Assembly: GCA_027532775.1 (NCBI GenBank)
Contig: JAPZTO010000002.1
Coordinates: forward strand, 310,001-374,000
DNA length: 64,000 nt
Source: Beijerinckiaceae bacterium
GTDB taxonomy: Bacteria > Pseudomonadota > Alphaproteobacteria > Rhizobiales > Beijerinckiaceae
Direction: 5' to 3'
The notes under the pieces: generated by a model
Seen by the model: only the letters and a program-made list of their open reading frames with translations
Databases searched by the model: none
Told to the model about the DNA's origin: nothing
Shown here: piece after piece, positions 19,190-28,920 of the stretch
Numbering within the stretch: the first letter of the stretch is position 1
Layout of the letters: each line of letters begins with the position of its first letter
Made by a program: the position numbers and the translations under genes

Positions 19190-22141
19190 ATGACGCAAGC
19201 GAAATCCACCCGCCGCAAGGAAGCGGCGCAGGTCGAAGCCCTGTTCGACGACGCTGCCCTCAGCTTTCCGGGGGAACGCGTGATTGCGGTCCGCGGCGCG
19301 CGCGAGCACAATCTCAAGAATGTCGATCTCGTCATTCCGCGCGACAAGCTGGTGGTTTTCACCGGGCTGTCGGGCTCCGGCAAATCGTCGCTCGCCTTCG
19401 ACACGATCTATGCCGAGGGGCAGCGCCGCTATGTCGAGAGCCTTTCGGCCTATGCGCGGCAATTCCTCGAGATGATGCAGAAGCCCGATGTCGACCAGAT
19501 CGACGGGCTCTCGCCGGCTATCTCGATCGAGCAGAAGACGACGTCGCGCAATCCGCGCTCGACCGTCGGCACGGTGACCGAGATCTATGACTACATGCGC
19601 CTGCTCTGGGCGCGCGTCGGCGTGCCCTATTCCCCGGCGACGGGCCTGCCGATCGAGAGCCAGACTGTCAGCCAGATGGTGGATCGCGTGCTGGCCCTGC
19701 CGGAGAAGACGCGCGCCTACCTGCTCGCGCCGGTCATCCGGGGCCGCAAGGGCGAATACCGCAAGGAGCTGGCGGATTTCCTCAAGCGCGGCTACCAGCG
19801 CGCCAAGATCGACGGCGAGTTCCATGAACTGGCCGAGGCGCCTGCCCTCGACAAGAAGCTCAAGCACGATATCGACATCGTCATCGACCGGATCGTCGTC
19901 CGGCCGGATATCGGCTCGCGGCTGGCGGAAGGGTTCGAGGCCGCGCTGGAAATGGCCGACGGGATCGCGATCCTCGAATGGGCAGACGAGAAGGACGATA
20001 GCGGCCAGCCGCGCCGCATGACCTTCTCGTCGAAATTCGCCTGCCCGGTTTCCGGCTTCACCATTTCGGAGATCGAGCCCCGGCTGTTCTCGTTCAACAA
20101 TCCGTTCGGGGCCTGCCCGTCCTGCGGCGGGATCGGCCACGAGATGCGCGTCGATGCCGGGCTCATCGTGCCGGAGGAAAGCCTGAGCCTGAAGAAGGGT
20201 GCCATCGCGCCCTGGGCCAAATCCTCCTCGCCCTATTACGGCCAGACGCTGGAGGCGCTCGCGGCGCATTACGGCTTCTCGATGACGAAGCCCTGGAAGG
20301 ACCTGCCGGACAGTGTGAAGCTTGTGATGCTCTACGGCTCCGGGCAGGAGCCGATCCGCTTCGCCTACAGCGACGGCACGCGCGCCTACGAGGTGAGGAA
20401 GCCCTTCGAGGGGATCATCACCAATCTCGAGCGGCGCTACAAGGAGACCGAAAGCGACTGGTCGCGCGAGGAAATCCAGCGCTACATGTCCGAGACGCCG
20501 TGCTCGGACTGCCATGGCCACCGGCTGAAGGCCGAGGCGCTGGCGGTGAAGATTGCCGGGAAGCATATCGGCGAGATTGCGCGGCTCTCGGTCCGGGATG
20601 CGGGCGAATGGTATGAGTCCCTGCCCGGCAGCCTGACGCCGAAACAGAACGAGATTGCCGGCCGCGTGCTGAAAGAAATCCGCGACCGGCTGCGTTTCCT
20701 CAATGATGTCGGGCTCGATTATCTCACCCTGTCGCGCGGCTCCGGCTCGCTTTCGGGCGGGGAAAGCCAGCGCATCCGCCTCGCCTCGCAGATCGGCTCC
20801 GGCCTGACAGGCGTGCTCTATGTTCTGGACGAGCCCTCCATCGGCCTACACCAGCGCGACAACGAGCGTCTGCTCGGCACGCTCAAGCGCCTGCGGGATC
20901 TCGGCAATTCGGTCATCGTCGTCGAGCATGACGAGGATGCCATCCGCGAGGCGGATTATGTGGTCGATATCGGGCCCGGTGCCGGCATCCATGGCGGCCG
21001 GATCATCGCGCAGGGCCGACCCGAGGAGGTGATGGCCCATCCGAAATCGCTGACGGGCGATTACCTCACCGGCCGCAAGCAGGTGCCGGTTCCGGCGAAA
21101 CGGCGTACGCCGCAGAAGGGGCGGATGCTCCGGCTGATCGGGGCGCGGGGCAACAATCTCAAGCAGGTCGATGTCGATATCCCGCTCGGGCTCTTCACCT
21201 GCGTGACCGGGGTTTCAGGCGGCGGCAAGTCCACGCTTGTCATCGAGACGCTGTACAAGGCCGTAGCCCGCCGTCTCAACGGGGCAATGGACCACCCGGC
21301 CCCGTTTGACCGGATCGAGGGGCTCGAACTGCTCGACAAGGTGATCGATATCGATCAATCGCCGATCGGCCGGACGCCGCGCTCCAACCCGGCCACCTAT
21401 ACCGGCGCCTTCACGCCGATCCGCGAATGGTTCACCAACCTGCCGGAAGCGAAGGCGCGCGGCTATTCCGCCGGGCGCTTCTCCTTCAACGTCAAGGGCG
21501 GCCGTTGCGAGGCCTGCCAGGGTGACGGTGTCGTCAAGATCGAGATGCACTTCCTGCCGGATGTCTATGTCACCTGCGATGTCTGCAAGGGAAAGCGTTA
21601 CGACCGCGAGACGCTGGAGGTGAAATTCCGCGACAAGTCTATCGCCGATGTCCTCGACATGACGGTCGAGGAAGCGGCCGACTTGTTCAAATCCGTGCCG
21701 TCGATCCGCGAGAAGATGGAGACGCTGGCGCGTGTGGGCCTTGGCTATGTCAAGGTCGGCCAGCAGGCCACGACCCTGTCGGGCGGCGAGGCGCAGCGGG
21801 TGAAGCTCTCGAAGGAACTCTCCCGCCGCTCGACCGGGCGCACGCTCTATATCCTCGACGAGCCGACGACTGGCCTGCATTTCCATGACGTGGCCAAGCT
21901 GCTCGAAGTGCTTCACGAGTTGGTCGAACAGGGCAACAGCGTCGTCGTCATCGAGCACAATCTCGAGGTCATCAAGACTGCGGACTGGGTGATCGATATG
22001 GGGCCGGAAGGCGGCGATGGCGGCGGCCGGGTGGTGGCCCAGGGCACGCCGGAAGAGATTGCCCGCCATCCCGACAGCCATACCGGGCGTTTCCTGGCCG
22101 ATGTGCTGAAGCGCCGGCCGCTCAAGGGCGGCGCGGCATAA
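19190..22141 (+). CDS. uvrA: excinuclease ABC subunit A
   Basis: Damage-recognising ATPase of nucleotide excision repair. The 983-residue protein has two ABC modules: Walker A at residues 59-67 (GLSGSGKSS) and a second GVSGGGKST, signatures LSGGESQR and LSGGEAQR, each with a Walker B. The second zinc finger (CEACQGDG...CDVCKGKRY) is intact. In the first, the motif is C285-P-V-S288...C309-x2-C312, so one Cys is Ser, which I believe is usual in alphaproteobacteria. A LexA box lies upstream. The start at MTQAKSTR gives the usual short N-terminal extension. Confidence 0.98.
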   Translation: MTQAKSTRRKEAAQVEALFDDAALSFPGERVIAVRGAREHNLKNVDLVIPRDKLVVFTGLSGSGKSSLAFDTIYAEGQRRYVESLSAYARQFLEMMQKPDVDQIDGLSPAISIEQKTTSRNPRSTVGTVTEIYDYMRLLWARVGVPYSPATGLPIESQTVSQMVDRVLALPEKTRAYLLAPVIRGRKGEYRKELADFLKRGYQRAKIDGEFHELAEAPALDKKLKHDIDIVIDRIVVRPDIGSRLAEGFEAALEMADGIAILEWADEKDDSGQPRRMTFSSKFACPVSGFTISEIEPRLFSFNNPFGACPSCGGIGHEMRVDAGLIVPEESLSLKKGAIAPWAKSSSPYYGQTLEALAAHYGFSMTKPWKDLPDSVKLVMLYGSGQEPIRFAYSDGTRAYEVRKPFEGIITNLERRYKETESDWSREEIQRYMSETPCSDCHGHRLKAEALAVKIAGKHIGEIARLSVRDAGEWYESLPGSLTPKQNEIAGRVLKEIRDRLRFLNDVGLDYLTLSRGSGSLSGGESQRIRLASQIGSGLTGVLYVLDEPSIGLHQRDNERLLGTLKRLRDLGNSVIVVEHDEDAIREADYVVDIGPGAGIHGGRIIAQGRPEEVMAHPKSLTGDYLTGRKQVPVPAKRRTPQKGRMLRLIGARGNNLKQVDVDIPLGLFTCVTGVSGGGKSTLVIETLYKAVARRLNGAMDHPAPFDRIEGLELLDKVIDIDQSPIGRTPRSNPATYTGAFTPIREWFTNLPEAKARGYSAGRFSFNVKGGRCEACQGDGVVKIEMHFLPDVYVTCDVCKGKRYDRETLEVKFRDKSIADVLDMTVEEAADLFKSVPSIREKMETLARVGLGYVKVGQQATTLSGGEAQRVKLSKELSRRSTGRTLYILDEPTTGLHFHDVAKLLEVLHELVEQGNSVVVIEHNLEVIKTADWVIDMGPEGGDGGGRVVAQGTPEEIARHPDSHTGRFLADVLKRRPLKGGAA

Positions 22142-22552
22142 TCCTCCCCGGATTGTCATCCGATTCCGCTTCTCCTCGCTGCAGGGAAGGAAGGCGAAAG
22201 ACTGAGCGGGCGTTCGGGGCTTCCGAACCCGGCTTTCGGCTGGCTCCATGCCCCCTGCTTGATCCCGCGGGGAGGTATCAAGGCTTCAAGAAGCGGAAAT
22301 CGCTGGGGAAATCGCCCTGTCATGCTCCGCGTCGGCCGTCCGGTGCGAGATCGGACCACGCGCAATTGTTAAAGTTTTATCAAACAGCCATGCAATATGC
22401 GCATATCTGATGGCCGCTGAGGCGCCAGCTCTGCCTAGACTTTGCCTTTTTTGCACTGCACATAAGCACCCATGCCCAAGACGACGGCAGCGTCCCCCAC
22501 GGTGATGCAGCGGCAGTCGGCGGGTCACGAAATTCAAATCTGGAGAAGACCC
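22142..22552. other. 411-bp intergenic stretch upstream of the DUF1127 gene
   Basis: No gene is seen on either strand. The right half is AT-rich for this genome (about 22364-22410) and contains the perfect 12-bp palindrome ATATGCGCATAT at 22395-22406, about 150 bp before the DUF1127 start. TTGTTA at 22366-22371 could be a -35 element, but no convincing -10 is placed at the right distance. Confidence 0.5.
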
Positions 22553-22708
22553 ATGATCCTGACCCACATTATCGCCCGCATCCAGTCTTGGCTGCGTTTC
22601 CGCCGGAATGTCGAGATCCTCTCGCAGCTTTCCGATCGCGAGCTCGCCGATATCGGCCTGAACCGCGGCAGCATCGAACAGGCGGCCCGCCAGGCTGTCG
22701 GCGCCTGA
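22553..22708 (+). CDS. DUF1127 small protein
   Basis: A 51-residue protein of the DUF1127 (YjiS-like) family: a basic N-terminal helix ([18 protein letters not shown]) followed by the conserved [14 protein letters not shown] motif. Start at MILTHI follows GGAGA; the frame extends 27 codons upstream without family resemblance. In Rhodobacter, DUF1127 proteins such as CcaF1 take part in RNA turnover under stress and lie upstream of CcsR small RNAs. Here too a series of C-rich hairpins follows directly, so mRNA and small RNA may come from one transcript. The function is inferred from those relatives. Confidence 0.9.
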   Translation: MILTHIIARIQSWLRFRRNVEILSQLSDRELADIGLNRGSIEQAARQAVGA

Positions 22709-22712
22709 GACA

Positions 22713-22883
22713 ACAGGCAGGCCCGGATGTTCTCCCCGTCCGTGCCTGCCTGTTTTCCCTCTTCACGCGGGTCAGGCGGCAGACCTCTCCCACCTGGCGC
22801 CTGACCTCGCGTGTTCCCTCTACGCGTATCGGCTAACTCCCGGCCCTTACGTGCGAATGGCCCGCTTCGGCGGGCCTTTTTTT
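22713..22883 (+). ncRNA. candidate small RNA with C-rich-loop hairpins (CcsR/cuckoo-like)
   Basis: Three hairpins and a terminator follow the DUF1127 stop by four bases. Hairpin 1 (22713-22753): ACAGGCAGGC with GCCTGCCTGT, a one-by-one mismatch, CGGA with TCCG, loop TGTTCTCCCCG. Hairpin 2 (22764-22813): a 15-pair stem with one bulge, a one-by-one mismatch, CAG with CTG, loop ACCTCTCCCAC. Both loops are 11 bases with TCTCCC at positions 4-9. Hairpin 3 (22823-22853) is weaker, with loop TAACTCCCG. Each stem is followed by a TTCCCTCT-like linker. The position after DUF1127 and the anti-Shine-Dalgarno loops match the family described in Rhodobacter. Not tested by covariance search. Confidence 0.65.
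22859..22883 (+). terminator. strong Rho-independent terminator
   Basis: GGCCCGC, loop TTCG, GCGGGCC, then seven T residues: a perfect seven-pair stem with a stable tetraloop. It closes the DUF1127 and hairpin-array transcript, about 46 bp before the trmFO start. Confidence 0.95.
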
Positions 22884-22928
22884 ATGCGCCCTCTCGCCTC
22901 CAGCCGCCCAAACGATTATCTACCGGGC

Positions 22929-24362
22929 ATGACCCGAAACCTTTCTCCGATCCATGTTGTCGGCGGCGGCCTTGCCGGCAGCGAGGCGGCCTGGCAGATC
23001 GCGCAGGCCGGCGTGCCTGTCGTGCTTCATGAAATGCGGCCAAACCGCATGACCGAGGCGCACAAATCGCAGGGGCTGGCCGAACTGGTCTGTTCCAATT
23101 CCTTCCGGTCCGATGATTCGGATCTCAATGCCGTCGGGCTGATCCATCACGAGATGCGCCGCCTGGGCTCGCTGATCATGCATGCGGCTGACCGGCATCA
23201 GGTTCCGGCCGGCTCAGCGCTGGCGGTGGATCGCGATGCCTTTTCGGCCGATGTCACGGCCCGGCTCGAGGCCCATCCGCTTGTCACGATCGACCGGAAC
23301 GAGGTTGCAGGACTGCCGCCGGAGGAATGGGACAGCGTGATTCTCGCGACGGGGCCGCTGACCTCGCCGGCGCTGGCGGAAGCGATCCGTTCCCTGACAG
23401 GCGAGGATTCGCTGGCCTTTTTCGATGCGATCGCGCCGATTGTCCATCGCGAGTCGATCAACATGGATGTCGCCTGGTTCCAGTCCCGCTATGACAAGGC
23501 GGGTCCCGGCGGCACCGGGGCGGATTACATCAATTGCCCCCTCGACAAGGCGCAGTACGACGCCTTTGTCGCGGCCCTGATCGAAGGGGAGAAGGCTGAA
23601 TTCCGCGAATGGGAGAAGGATACGCCGTATTTTGATGGCTGCCTGCCCATCGAAGTGATGGCCGAACGCGGTGTCGAGACGCTCCGGCACGGGCCGATGA
23701 AGCCGGTCGGGCTGACGAATCCGCATGATCCGACCGTGAAGCCCTATGCCGTCGTCCAGCTCCGGCAGGACAACAAGCTCGGCACGCTCTACAATATGGT
23801 CGGCTTCCAGACGAAACTGAAATATGGGCCGCAATCGACGATCTTCCGGATGATTCCCGGGCTCGAACAGGCCGAATTCGCCCGCCTCGGTGGCATCCAT
23901 CGCAACACCTACCTCAATTCGCCGCGTCATCTCGATTCCGCGCTGCGCCTCAAGGCGCAGCCGCGCCTGCGCTTTGCGGGGCAGGTCACCGGGTGCGAGG
24001 GCTATGTCGAGAGCGCGGCAATCGGGCTCTTGGCCGGCTTGCTGGCCAGCGCGGAGCGGCTCGGCCGTACTCTGGCTGTTCCGCCGCCCGAAACGGCGCT
24101 CGGCGCGCTGCTCAACCACATTACCGGCGGGCATATCGAGACCATCGATACAGGGCCGAAATCATACCAGCCGATGAATATCAATTTCGGCCTCTTCCCG
24201 CCGATCGAGGCGGCGCCGCGTGACGAGAACGGCAAAAGGTTGCGCGGCAAGGACAAGGCGGTCGCCAAGAAGCGCATGATCACCGCGCGGGCCAAGGCTG
24301 CACTGGCCACCTGGATGGCGGACCATGCGCTCGCGCCGGCCCTGTCCGAAGCGGCGGAGTGA
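22929..24362 (+). CDS. trmFO: methylenetetrahydrofolate-tRNA-(uracil-5-)-methyltransferase
   Basis: FAD and folate-dependent enzyme that makes 5-methyluridine-54 in the T-loop of tRNA. The 477-residue protein has the N-terminal dinucleotide-binding motif [14 protein letters not shown], the HEMRPxRMTEAH and [11 protein letters not shown] segments typical of TrmFO (the latter with the catalytic Cys), and the C-terminal [13 protein letters not shown] motif. Start at [10 protein letters not shown] gives the normal N terminus; there is no strong ribosome-binding site in front of it. It converges with the synthase-like gene, 6 bp apart. It is one of three tRNA-modifying enzymes in the window. Confidence 0.97.
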   Translation: MTRNLSPIHVVGGGLAGSEAAWQIAQAGVPVVLHEMRPNRMTEAHKSQGLAELVCSNSFRSDDSDLNAVGLIHHEMRRLGSLIMHAADRHQVPAGSALAVDRDAFSADVTARLEAHPLVTIDRNEVAGLPPEEWDSVILATGPLTSPALAEAIRSLTGEDSLAFFDAIAPIVHRESINMDVAWFQSRYDKAGPGGTGADYINCPLDKAQYDAFVAALIEGEKAEFREWEKDTPYFDGCLPIEVMAERGVETLRHGPMKPVGLTNPHDPTVKPYAVVQLRQDNKLGTLYNMVGFQTKLKYGPQSTIFRMIPGLEQAEFARLGGIHRNTYLNSPRHLDSALRLKAQPRLRFAGQVTGCEGYVESAAIGLLAGLLASAERLGRTLAVPPPETALGALLNHITGGHIETIDTGPKSYQPMNINFGLFPPIEAAPRDENGKRLRGKDKAVAKKRMITARAKAALATWMADHALAPALSEAAE

Positions 24363-24368
24363 AGCCGG

Positions 24369-25271
24369 TCAGCGGTAGCGCTTGGCCTTCCAGGCCGAGC
24401 GGCCGATAATCCACCACTTCCTGAGCGGGTTGAGATCGACCAGCGTCTCGAAGGGGCGGTAATCCGCCCGCTCCATCTTGCCGAGATAGGCCGGCACAAG
24501 GCAGCAGGCGAGGAAGGCCGGCCTGATCCGCGCATCGATCTCGCCGATCCGGCTGCGCAGGGTTTCGAAATGGCCCCTCGCGCGCTGCCGCACTTCGTGC
24601 AGCGCGGCCCGCAGGCTGTCGCTGTCCCTGCCCTCCGCGATGTCATCCAGCGAGACACCGCAGGAGATGAGCATTTCGTGCGGCAGGAAGCATTGCCGCC
24701 GGCGGGCATGGATCGGGAAGGCCCGGAGCAGGCCCGTCATGGCATAGGAGACTCCGGCATAGCCGCAGAGATCGGCGCTGCCGGGCTCCTCGCCCCCCGC
24801 GAGAATCAGTGAAGCGAGCCGGACCAAAGCAGACGAGGTTTCGCCGCAATAGCCCTCGAGGTCCTGCCAGGTCGGCATCGGATCATCGTAAAGGTCGAAG
24901 CTGCGCGCCTCGATCAGCGCCAGCAAAGGGTCGGGCGGCAGGGCATAGCGCCGGAGCGTTTCGAGGACAGCAAGGGCAACCGGGTTCTGCCGTCCCGCTT
25001 CCGCCCCCTTGCAGGACAGGGCCTCGCGCCACCATTGATGGCGCAGTTCGCCCGGCATCGGTTCCGACACGATGTCCCGGATCCGGGCGATCTCGCTGCT
25101 GAAGGCATAGAGGGCGAAAAGGCCGGGCTGGGCCTCGCGCGGTGCGAACAGGCAGGCCAGATACCGGTCCGGATCCAGAGCCCGCACCTGCGCCATGCAG
25201 ATCGCGAAAGCCGCGTCCAGATCCTGGCCCTGTCGATCCGCAAGGCCGGGCATGGCGAGTGGCGAATTCAT
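24369..25271 (-). CDS. squalene/phytoene synthase family protein (NDUFAF6-like)
   Basis: A 300-residue protein with the trans-isoprenyl diphosphate synthase fold: RYLACLFAPREAQPGLFALYAFSSEIARIRD near residues 35-65 and YAGVSYAMTGLLRAFPIHARRR later. The Asp-rich substrate motifs of true synthases are weak: SSEIARIRDIV replaces DDxxD, and no second DxxxD is clear. It resembles the mitochondrial complex I assembly factor NDUFAF6 rather than a carotenoid enzyme, and no carotenoid genes are near. It lies after secD-secF-Mth938; the NDUFAF3 homologue is its upstream neighbour, 94 bp away. Start at MNSPLAM is preferred, with GGGAGGAAAGG upstream. Confidence 0.8.
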   Translation of the reverse strand: MNSPLAMPGLADRQGQDLDAAFAICMAQVRALDPDRYLACLFAPREAQPGLFALYAFSSEIARIRDIVSEPMPGELRHQWWREALSCKGAEAGRQNPVALAVLETLRRYALPPDPLLALIEARSFDLYDDPMPTWQDLEGYCGETSSALVRLASLILAGGEEPGSADLCGYAGVSYAMTGLLRAFPIHARRRQCFLPHEMLISCGVSLDDIAEGRDSDSLRAALHEVRQRARGHFETLRSRIGEIDARIRPAFLACCLVPAYLGKMERADYRPFETLVDLNPLRKWWIIGRSAWKAKRYR

Positions 25272-25365
25272 CCAGCCTTTCCTCCCAGTCCCGGATATGG
25301 AGCAGGACCGGGCCAAGGAAAGCGGTCCGCCCCCATTCCCTCATCCTTGGCTGTGGATAGGTGGT

Positions 25366-25731
25366 TCAAACGGCGATGAGCGCGGCGCCGACGCGGCGCC
25401 CCTCTTCGAACAGGACATTATAGGTGCGCGCGGCGGCGGCCGTATCCATCACCTCGACATTGAATCCGAGCTGGCGAAGCGCCTGGGCAAAGGGGGAATC
25501 CTGCGGCAGGGCCTTCTCGCCGGTGCCGATCAGAAGCATGTCGAGCTGGTTCATCTCGACGATCACCGGCGTCAGCGAGGACACGTCGATCCGGTTCGGA
25601 GAGGTGACGGCCCACGACTGGATGCCGGTCGGCAGCGCGATGATGGAGCCCTGATGGGACATGCCGGCAAAGCGGAAACCGCCATTGCCGTAGGACTCGA
25701 TCTGGTGTCCGCCGGGGACGTAGCCGCTCAT
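25366..25731 (-). CDS. Mth938/DUF498 domain protein (NDUFAF3-like)
   Basis: A 121-residue single-domain protein: the central TPVIVEMNQLDMLLIGTGEK and the C-terminal AARTYNVLFEEGRRVGAALIAV are typical of the Mth938/DUF498 family, which includes the human complex I assembly factor NDUFAF3. The ATG overlaps the secF stop as ATGA, so translation is probably coupled to secF. A link of this family to secDF has been noted in other alphaproteobacteria. The bacterial function is not established. Confidence 0.88.
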   Translation of the reverse strand: MSGYVPGGHQIESYGNGGFRFAGMSHQGSIIALPTGIQSWAVTSPNRIDVSSLTPVIVEMNQLDMLLIGTGEKALPQDSPFAQALRQLGFNVEVMDTAAAARTYNVLFEEGRRVGAALIAV

Positions 25732-26684
25732 TTGGTTGCTCCGGAATTGACTGCCTTGTCGGCATTGCCCGCGGCCACGCCCACACCCTCGCCGACGCGG
25801 ACACCAAGATAGATCAGAATCGGTGCGGCCACAAAGATGGACGAATAGGTGCCGACCACGATCCCGAACAGCATCGCGAGGCAAAAGCCCCGAATGGTAT
25901 CGCCGCCAAACACGGCCAGCGCGATCAGGGCGAGGATCGCGGTGATCGACGTGATGATGGTGCGCGAAAGCGTGGAATTCATCGAGAGGTCGAGCAGTTC
26001 GTGCAGCCCGATCTTCTTGTATTTGCGCAGCAATTCCCGCACCCGGTCGTAGACGACGACGGTATCGTTGAGCGAGTAGCCGATGATGGTCAGGATCGCC
26101 GCGATCGAGGTCTGGTCAAACTGGATCTGGGTGACGGCATAGAAGCCGATGGTCAGCACAAGGTCATGCATGGTGGCGATGACGGCGCCGACGGCGAACT
26201 GCCATTCGTAACGGAACCAGAGGTAGATCAGGATGACCATGATCGCGAGCAGCACGCCGATCGTGCCGTTCTGCACGAGTTCCTGCGACACGCGCGGGCC
26301 GACGACCTCGACGCGGCGGAACTCATGCGTGGCCTCGAAAGCCGTGCGCAGCTTGATCACAACCTGGGCCTGCGCGGCATCGCCGCCTTCCTGCAGGCCG
26401 ACGCGCAGGATCACGTCACGCGGGGATCCGAATTCCTGGATCTCGACCTCGCCAAGCCCGAGCTTCGAAGCCTCTTCGCGGATCTGGGCGATGTTGGCCC
26501 TGTCAGCGCGGGCTTGCAGTTCGACAACCGTGCCGCCCTTGAAATCGATCCCGACATTCATGCCGAGCCACAAGAAGGTGACGACCGAGACAATCGACAG
26601 GAGCGCCGAAAGCGGGAACGTCACGCTGCGGAACCGCATGAAGCCGAAGCGGGTATTGTCGGGAACGAGGCGAAGGAGCTTCAT
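25728..26684 (-). CDS. secF: protein translocase subunit SecF
   Basis: With SecD forms the proton-driven accessory complex that helps pull proteins through SecYEG. The 318-residue protein has an N-terminal helix (SALLSIVSVVTFLWLG), a periplasmic domain to about residue 130, and five further helices with YSLNDTVVVYDRVRE and the C-terminal NSTLSRTIITS and GGDTIRGF motifs. It follows secD by 43 bp and overlaps the Mth938 gene by four bases. Confidence 0.98.
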   Translation of the reverse strand: MKLLRLVPDNTRFGFMRFRSVTFPLSALLSIVSVVTFLWLGMNVGIDFKGGTVVELQARADRANIAQIREEASKLGLGEVEIQEFGSPRDVILRVGLQEGGDAAQAQVVIKLRTAFEATHEFRRVEVVGPRVSQELVQNGTIGVLLAIMVILIYLWFRYEWQFAVGAVIATMHDLVLTIGFYAVTQIQFDQTSIAAILTIIGYSLNDTVVVYDRVRELLRKYKKIGLHELLDLSMNSTLSRTIITSITAILALIALAVFGGDTIRGFCLAMLFGIVVGTYSSIFVAAPILIYLGVRVGEGVGVAAGNADKAVNSGATK

Positions 26685-26727
26685 CGGGATTTCCGGTCAG
26701 GACGGGAGAACGGGCGCTTCGACATCA

Positions 26728-28326
26728 TCAGATCGGAACGGATTTCGGCTTGAACCAGCGATACCAGGCCGCCACCATCATCCGTGTGAGCGTGAAGGCG
26801 GTGAAGATCGTCGTGCCGAGGCCAAGGCAGGTCGTCACAGCAAAGCCCTTCACCGCGCCGGTGCCGACGAAATACAGAATCGCATGGGCCAGGAAGCCGG
26901 TGATGTTGGCATCGAGAATGGTGGCCAGCGCCCGGGTAAAGCCGGAATCCAGAGAGGAGATGGCCGAGCGGCCCGCCGCCTGCTCCTCGCGGATGCGCTC
27001 GTAGATCAGCACATTGGAATCGACCGCGATGGCCAATGTGAGCACGATGCCGGCAATGCCCGGCAGGGTGAGTGTCGAGCCGATCAACGCCATCAGGGCG
27101 ACAAGCAGCAGGAAGTTGACCGCCAGAGCGACAAGGGCGATCACACCGAAGACGCCGTAGGTGGCGAGGGTGAAGATCGAGATCGCCACCAGCGACACGA
27201 TGGATGCAAGGATGGCGGCATCGATCGAATCCGCGCCGAGGCCGGCGCCGACGGTGCGCTCTTCCACCAGCGTGAAGCTGGCCGGCAGCGCGCCGGAGCG
27301 CAGCAGGATCGACAGCGCATTCGCGCGTTCCACCGTGAAGCGGCCCGAAATCTGGCCCTGCCCCTGCGTGATCGGCGAGATGATCCGGGGCGCCGAGATC
27401 ACCTTGTTGTCAAGGATGATGGCGAAGGGCTTGCCGACATTCTCGGTCGTGACCTTGGCAAAGGCCTGCGCGCCCTTCACGTTGAAGCGGAAGCTGACCA
27501 CGGGTTCGCCGGTCCGCTGGTCGAAAGTCGGTTCGGCGGAGGTAAGATCCTCGCCGCGGACCAGCACGCGCCGTTCGACCTGGATCGTCCCGCCGCCCTC
27601 ATCCGTGTAAGGCAGCGTCTCGATTTCCGCCGGGTTGGCACCGGGCTCGGCAACCATACGGAATTCGAGCTTGCCCGGCTGGAGAACGTCGGTGATTTCC
27701 TTGGAATTCTGCGCGCCCGGCACCTGGACGACGATCCGGTCGAGGCCCTGGCGCTGGATCGACGGTTCCTTCACGCCCTCCGGATCGATACGGCGGCGGA
27801 AGATCTCGATCGATTGGTCGACGGCGCGGCGGATGCGCTCGTTGAGTTCGGCATCGGTGATGACAAGCTGGATCAGCCCATCGCCGAGATCGACAACCTC
27901 GAGGCTGCGCTGGCCGGTATTGCCGAGGACGGCATTGCTGACAGGAACGGAGAGTTCCTGGATCTTCGGCATGATGCGCGTGCGGGCGGCGGCATCGGCC
28001 ACGCGGAAGCTGACCCCGCGGTTCTGGGCGACAATGCCGCCTGTCGGGGCAACGCGCTCCGTGCGGAGCACACGGCGGACATCTTCCTGAAGCTGGCGCA
28101 CCAGATCCCTGGCCAGGCCGGCCTTGTCGGTTTCCAGCATCACATGGACGCCGCCCCGCAGATCCAGCCCGAGCTTGATGGCGCCCTTCGGAACCAGGAA
28201 GGACGGCAACATCCCGGTGATGGCTTTCATGCGGTCCGGGCCGAGCATCGTCGGCAGCGACACATAGGCCGCGAAGAACAGCGTGAAAGCGATCAGGACG
28301 GTTTTCAGGGTGGATTGTCTGAACAT
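26728..28326 (-). CDS. secD: protein translocase subunit SecD
   Basis: Partner of SecF in the inner membrane. The 532-residue protein has one N-terminal helix, the GLDLRGGVHVMLE motif at the start of the periplasmic region, the P1 domain, and a C-terminal block of five helices with AVDSNVLIYERIREE and TLATYGVFG... features. yajC lies 60 bp upstream and secF 43 bp downstream, the standard yajC-secD-secF unit. Confidence 0.98.
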   Translation of the reverse strand: MFRQSTLKTVLIAFTLFFAAYVSLPTMLGPDRMKAITGMLPSFLVPKGAIKLGLDLRGGVHVMLETDKAGLARDLVRQLQEDVRRVLRTERVAPTGGIVAQNRGVSFRVADAAARTRIMPKIQELSVPVSNAVLGNTGQRSLEVVDLGDGLIQLVITDAELNERIRRAVDQSIEIFRRRIDPEGVKEPSIQRQGLDRIVVQVPGAQNSKEITDVLQPGKLEFRMVAEPGANPAEIETLPYTDEGGGTIQVERRVLVRGEDLTSAEPTFDQRTGEPVVSFRFNVKGAQAFAKVTTENVGKPFAIILDNKVISAPRIISPITQGQGQISGRFTVERANALSILLRSGALPASFTLVEERTVGAGLGADSIDAAILASIVSLVAISIFTLATYGVFGVIALVALAVNFLLLVALMALIGSTLTLPGIAGIVLTLAIAVDSNVLIYERIREEQAAGRSAISSLDSGFTRALATILDANITGFLAHAILYFVGTGAVKGFAVTTCLGLGTTIFTAFTLTRMMVAAWYRWFKPKSVPI

Positions 28327-28386
28327 TGACCCTCCCGCCGGGTGCCCGGCGGTTCCAGCTTCATCAGGGGCGGAAGGCTCGTCCGG

Positions 28387-28728
28387 TCAGGACTGAACCG
28401 GCTCGCTCTTGTTCCGCACTTCCGCAACCATGCCGCGCACGAGGCGGACACGGACATTATCAGCGATCTCGACCTCGATCTCGGCATCATCGATCACCTT
28501 CGTGATCTTGCCGATCATGCCGGAGGTCATCACGACCGTGTCCCCCCGACGGAGGTTCTTGACCATTTCCTGATGGGCCTTCGCGCGCTTCTGCTGCGGG
28601 CGGATCAGCAGGAAATACATGATGATCAGCACGAAGACGAAGGGAAGCAGCTGCATGAACATGTCGTTCGCGCCGGGGGCGGCAGCCGCCTGAGCATAAG
28701 CAGGGGTAATGAACAAGGCCCACTCCAA
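28387..28728 (-). CDS. yajC: preprotein translocase subunit YajC
   Basis: Small single-helix membrane protein that associates with SecDF. Of 113 residues, MFMQLLPFVFVLIIMYFLLIRPQ (about 23-45) is the membrane segment, followed by the RPQQKRAKAHQEM signature and a cytoplasmic domain with LRRGDTVVMTSGMIGKI. It heads the leftward sec unit and is divergent from the DUF815 ATPase, with about 190 bp between them where the promoters must lie. Confidence 0.97.
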   Translation of the reverse strand: MEWALFITPAYAQAAAAPGANDMFMQLLPFVFVLIIMYFLLIRPQQKRAKAHQEMVKNLRRGDTVVMTSGMIGKITKVIDDAEIEVEIADNVRVRLVRGMVAEVRNKSEPVQS

Positions 28729-28920
28729 GACTGTCAGGCCCGAACCGCCGGCGCCCGCGTGATTTCGCGCCGGAATATAGTGATGGGGCCATGAAACGCA
28801 AATGCTCGTTGCGCTTTTCCCGCATCCGGGCGGAAGCTGGTGCGGAAACGACGCAGGAATATGGCGCGGGCGTGTGCGATCCGCTAAGCCGGAGGCAACT
28901 CAGCCGAAGGTCCTGCCCGA

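Noticed and set aside
22713-22753. Hairpin 1 as a plain terminator of the DUF1127 gene
   Set aside because: Its T-run is short and interrupted, a matching hairpin follows, and the strong terminator is at 22859; a small RNA unit fits better, though part-termination is possible.
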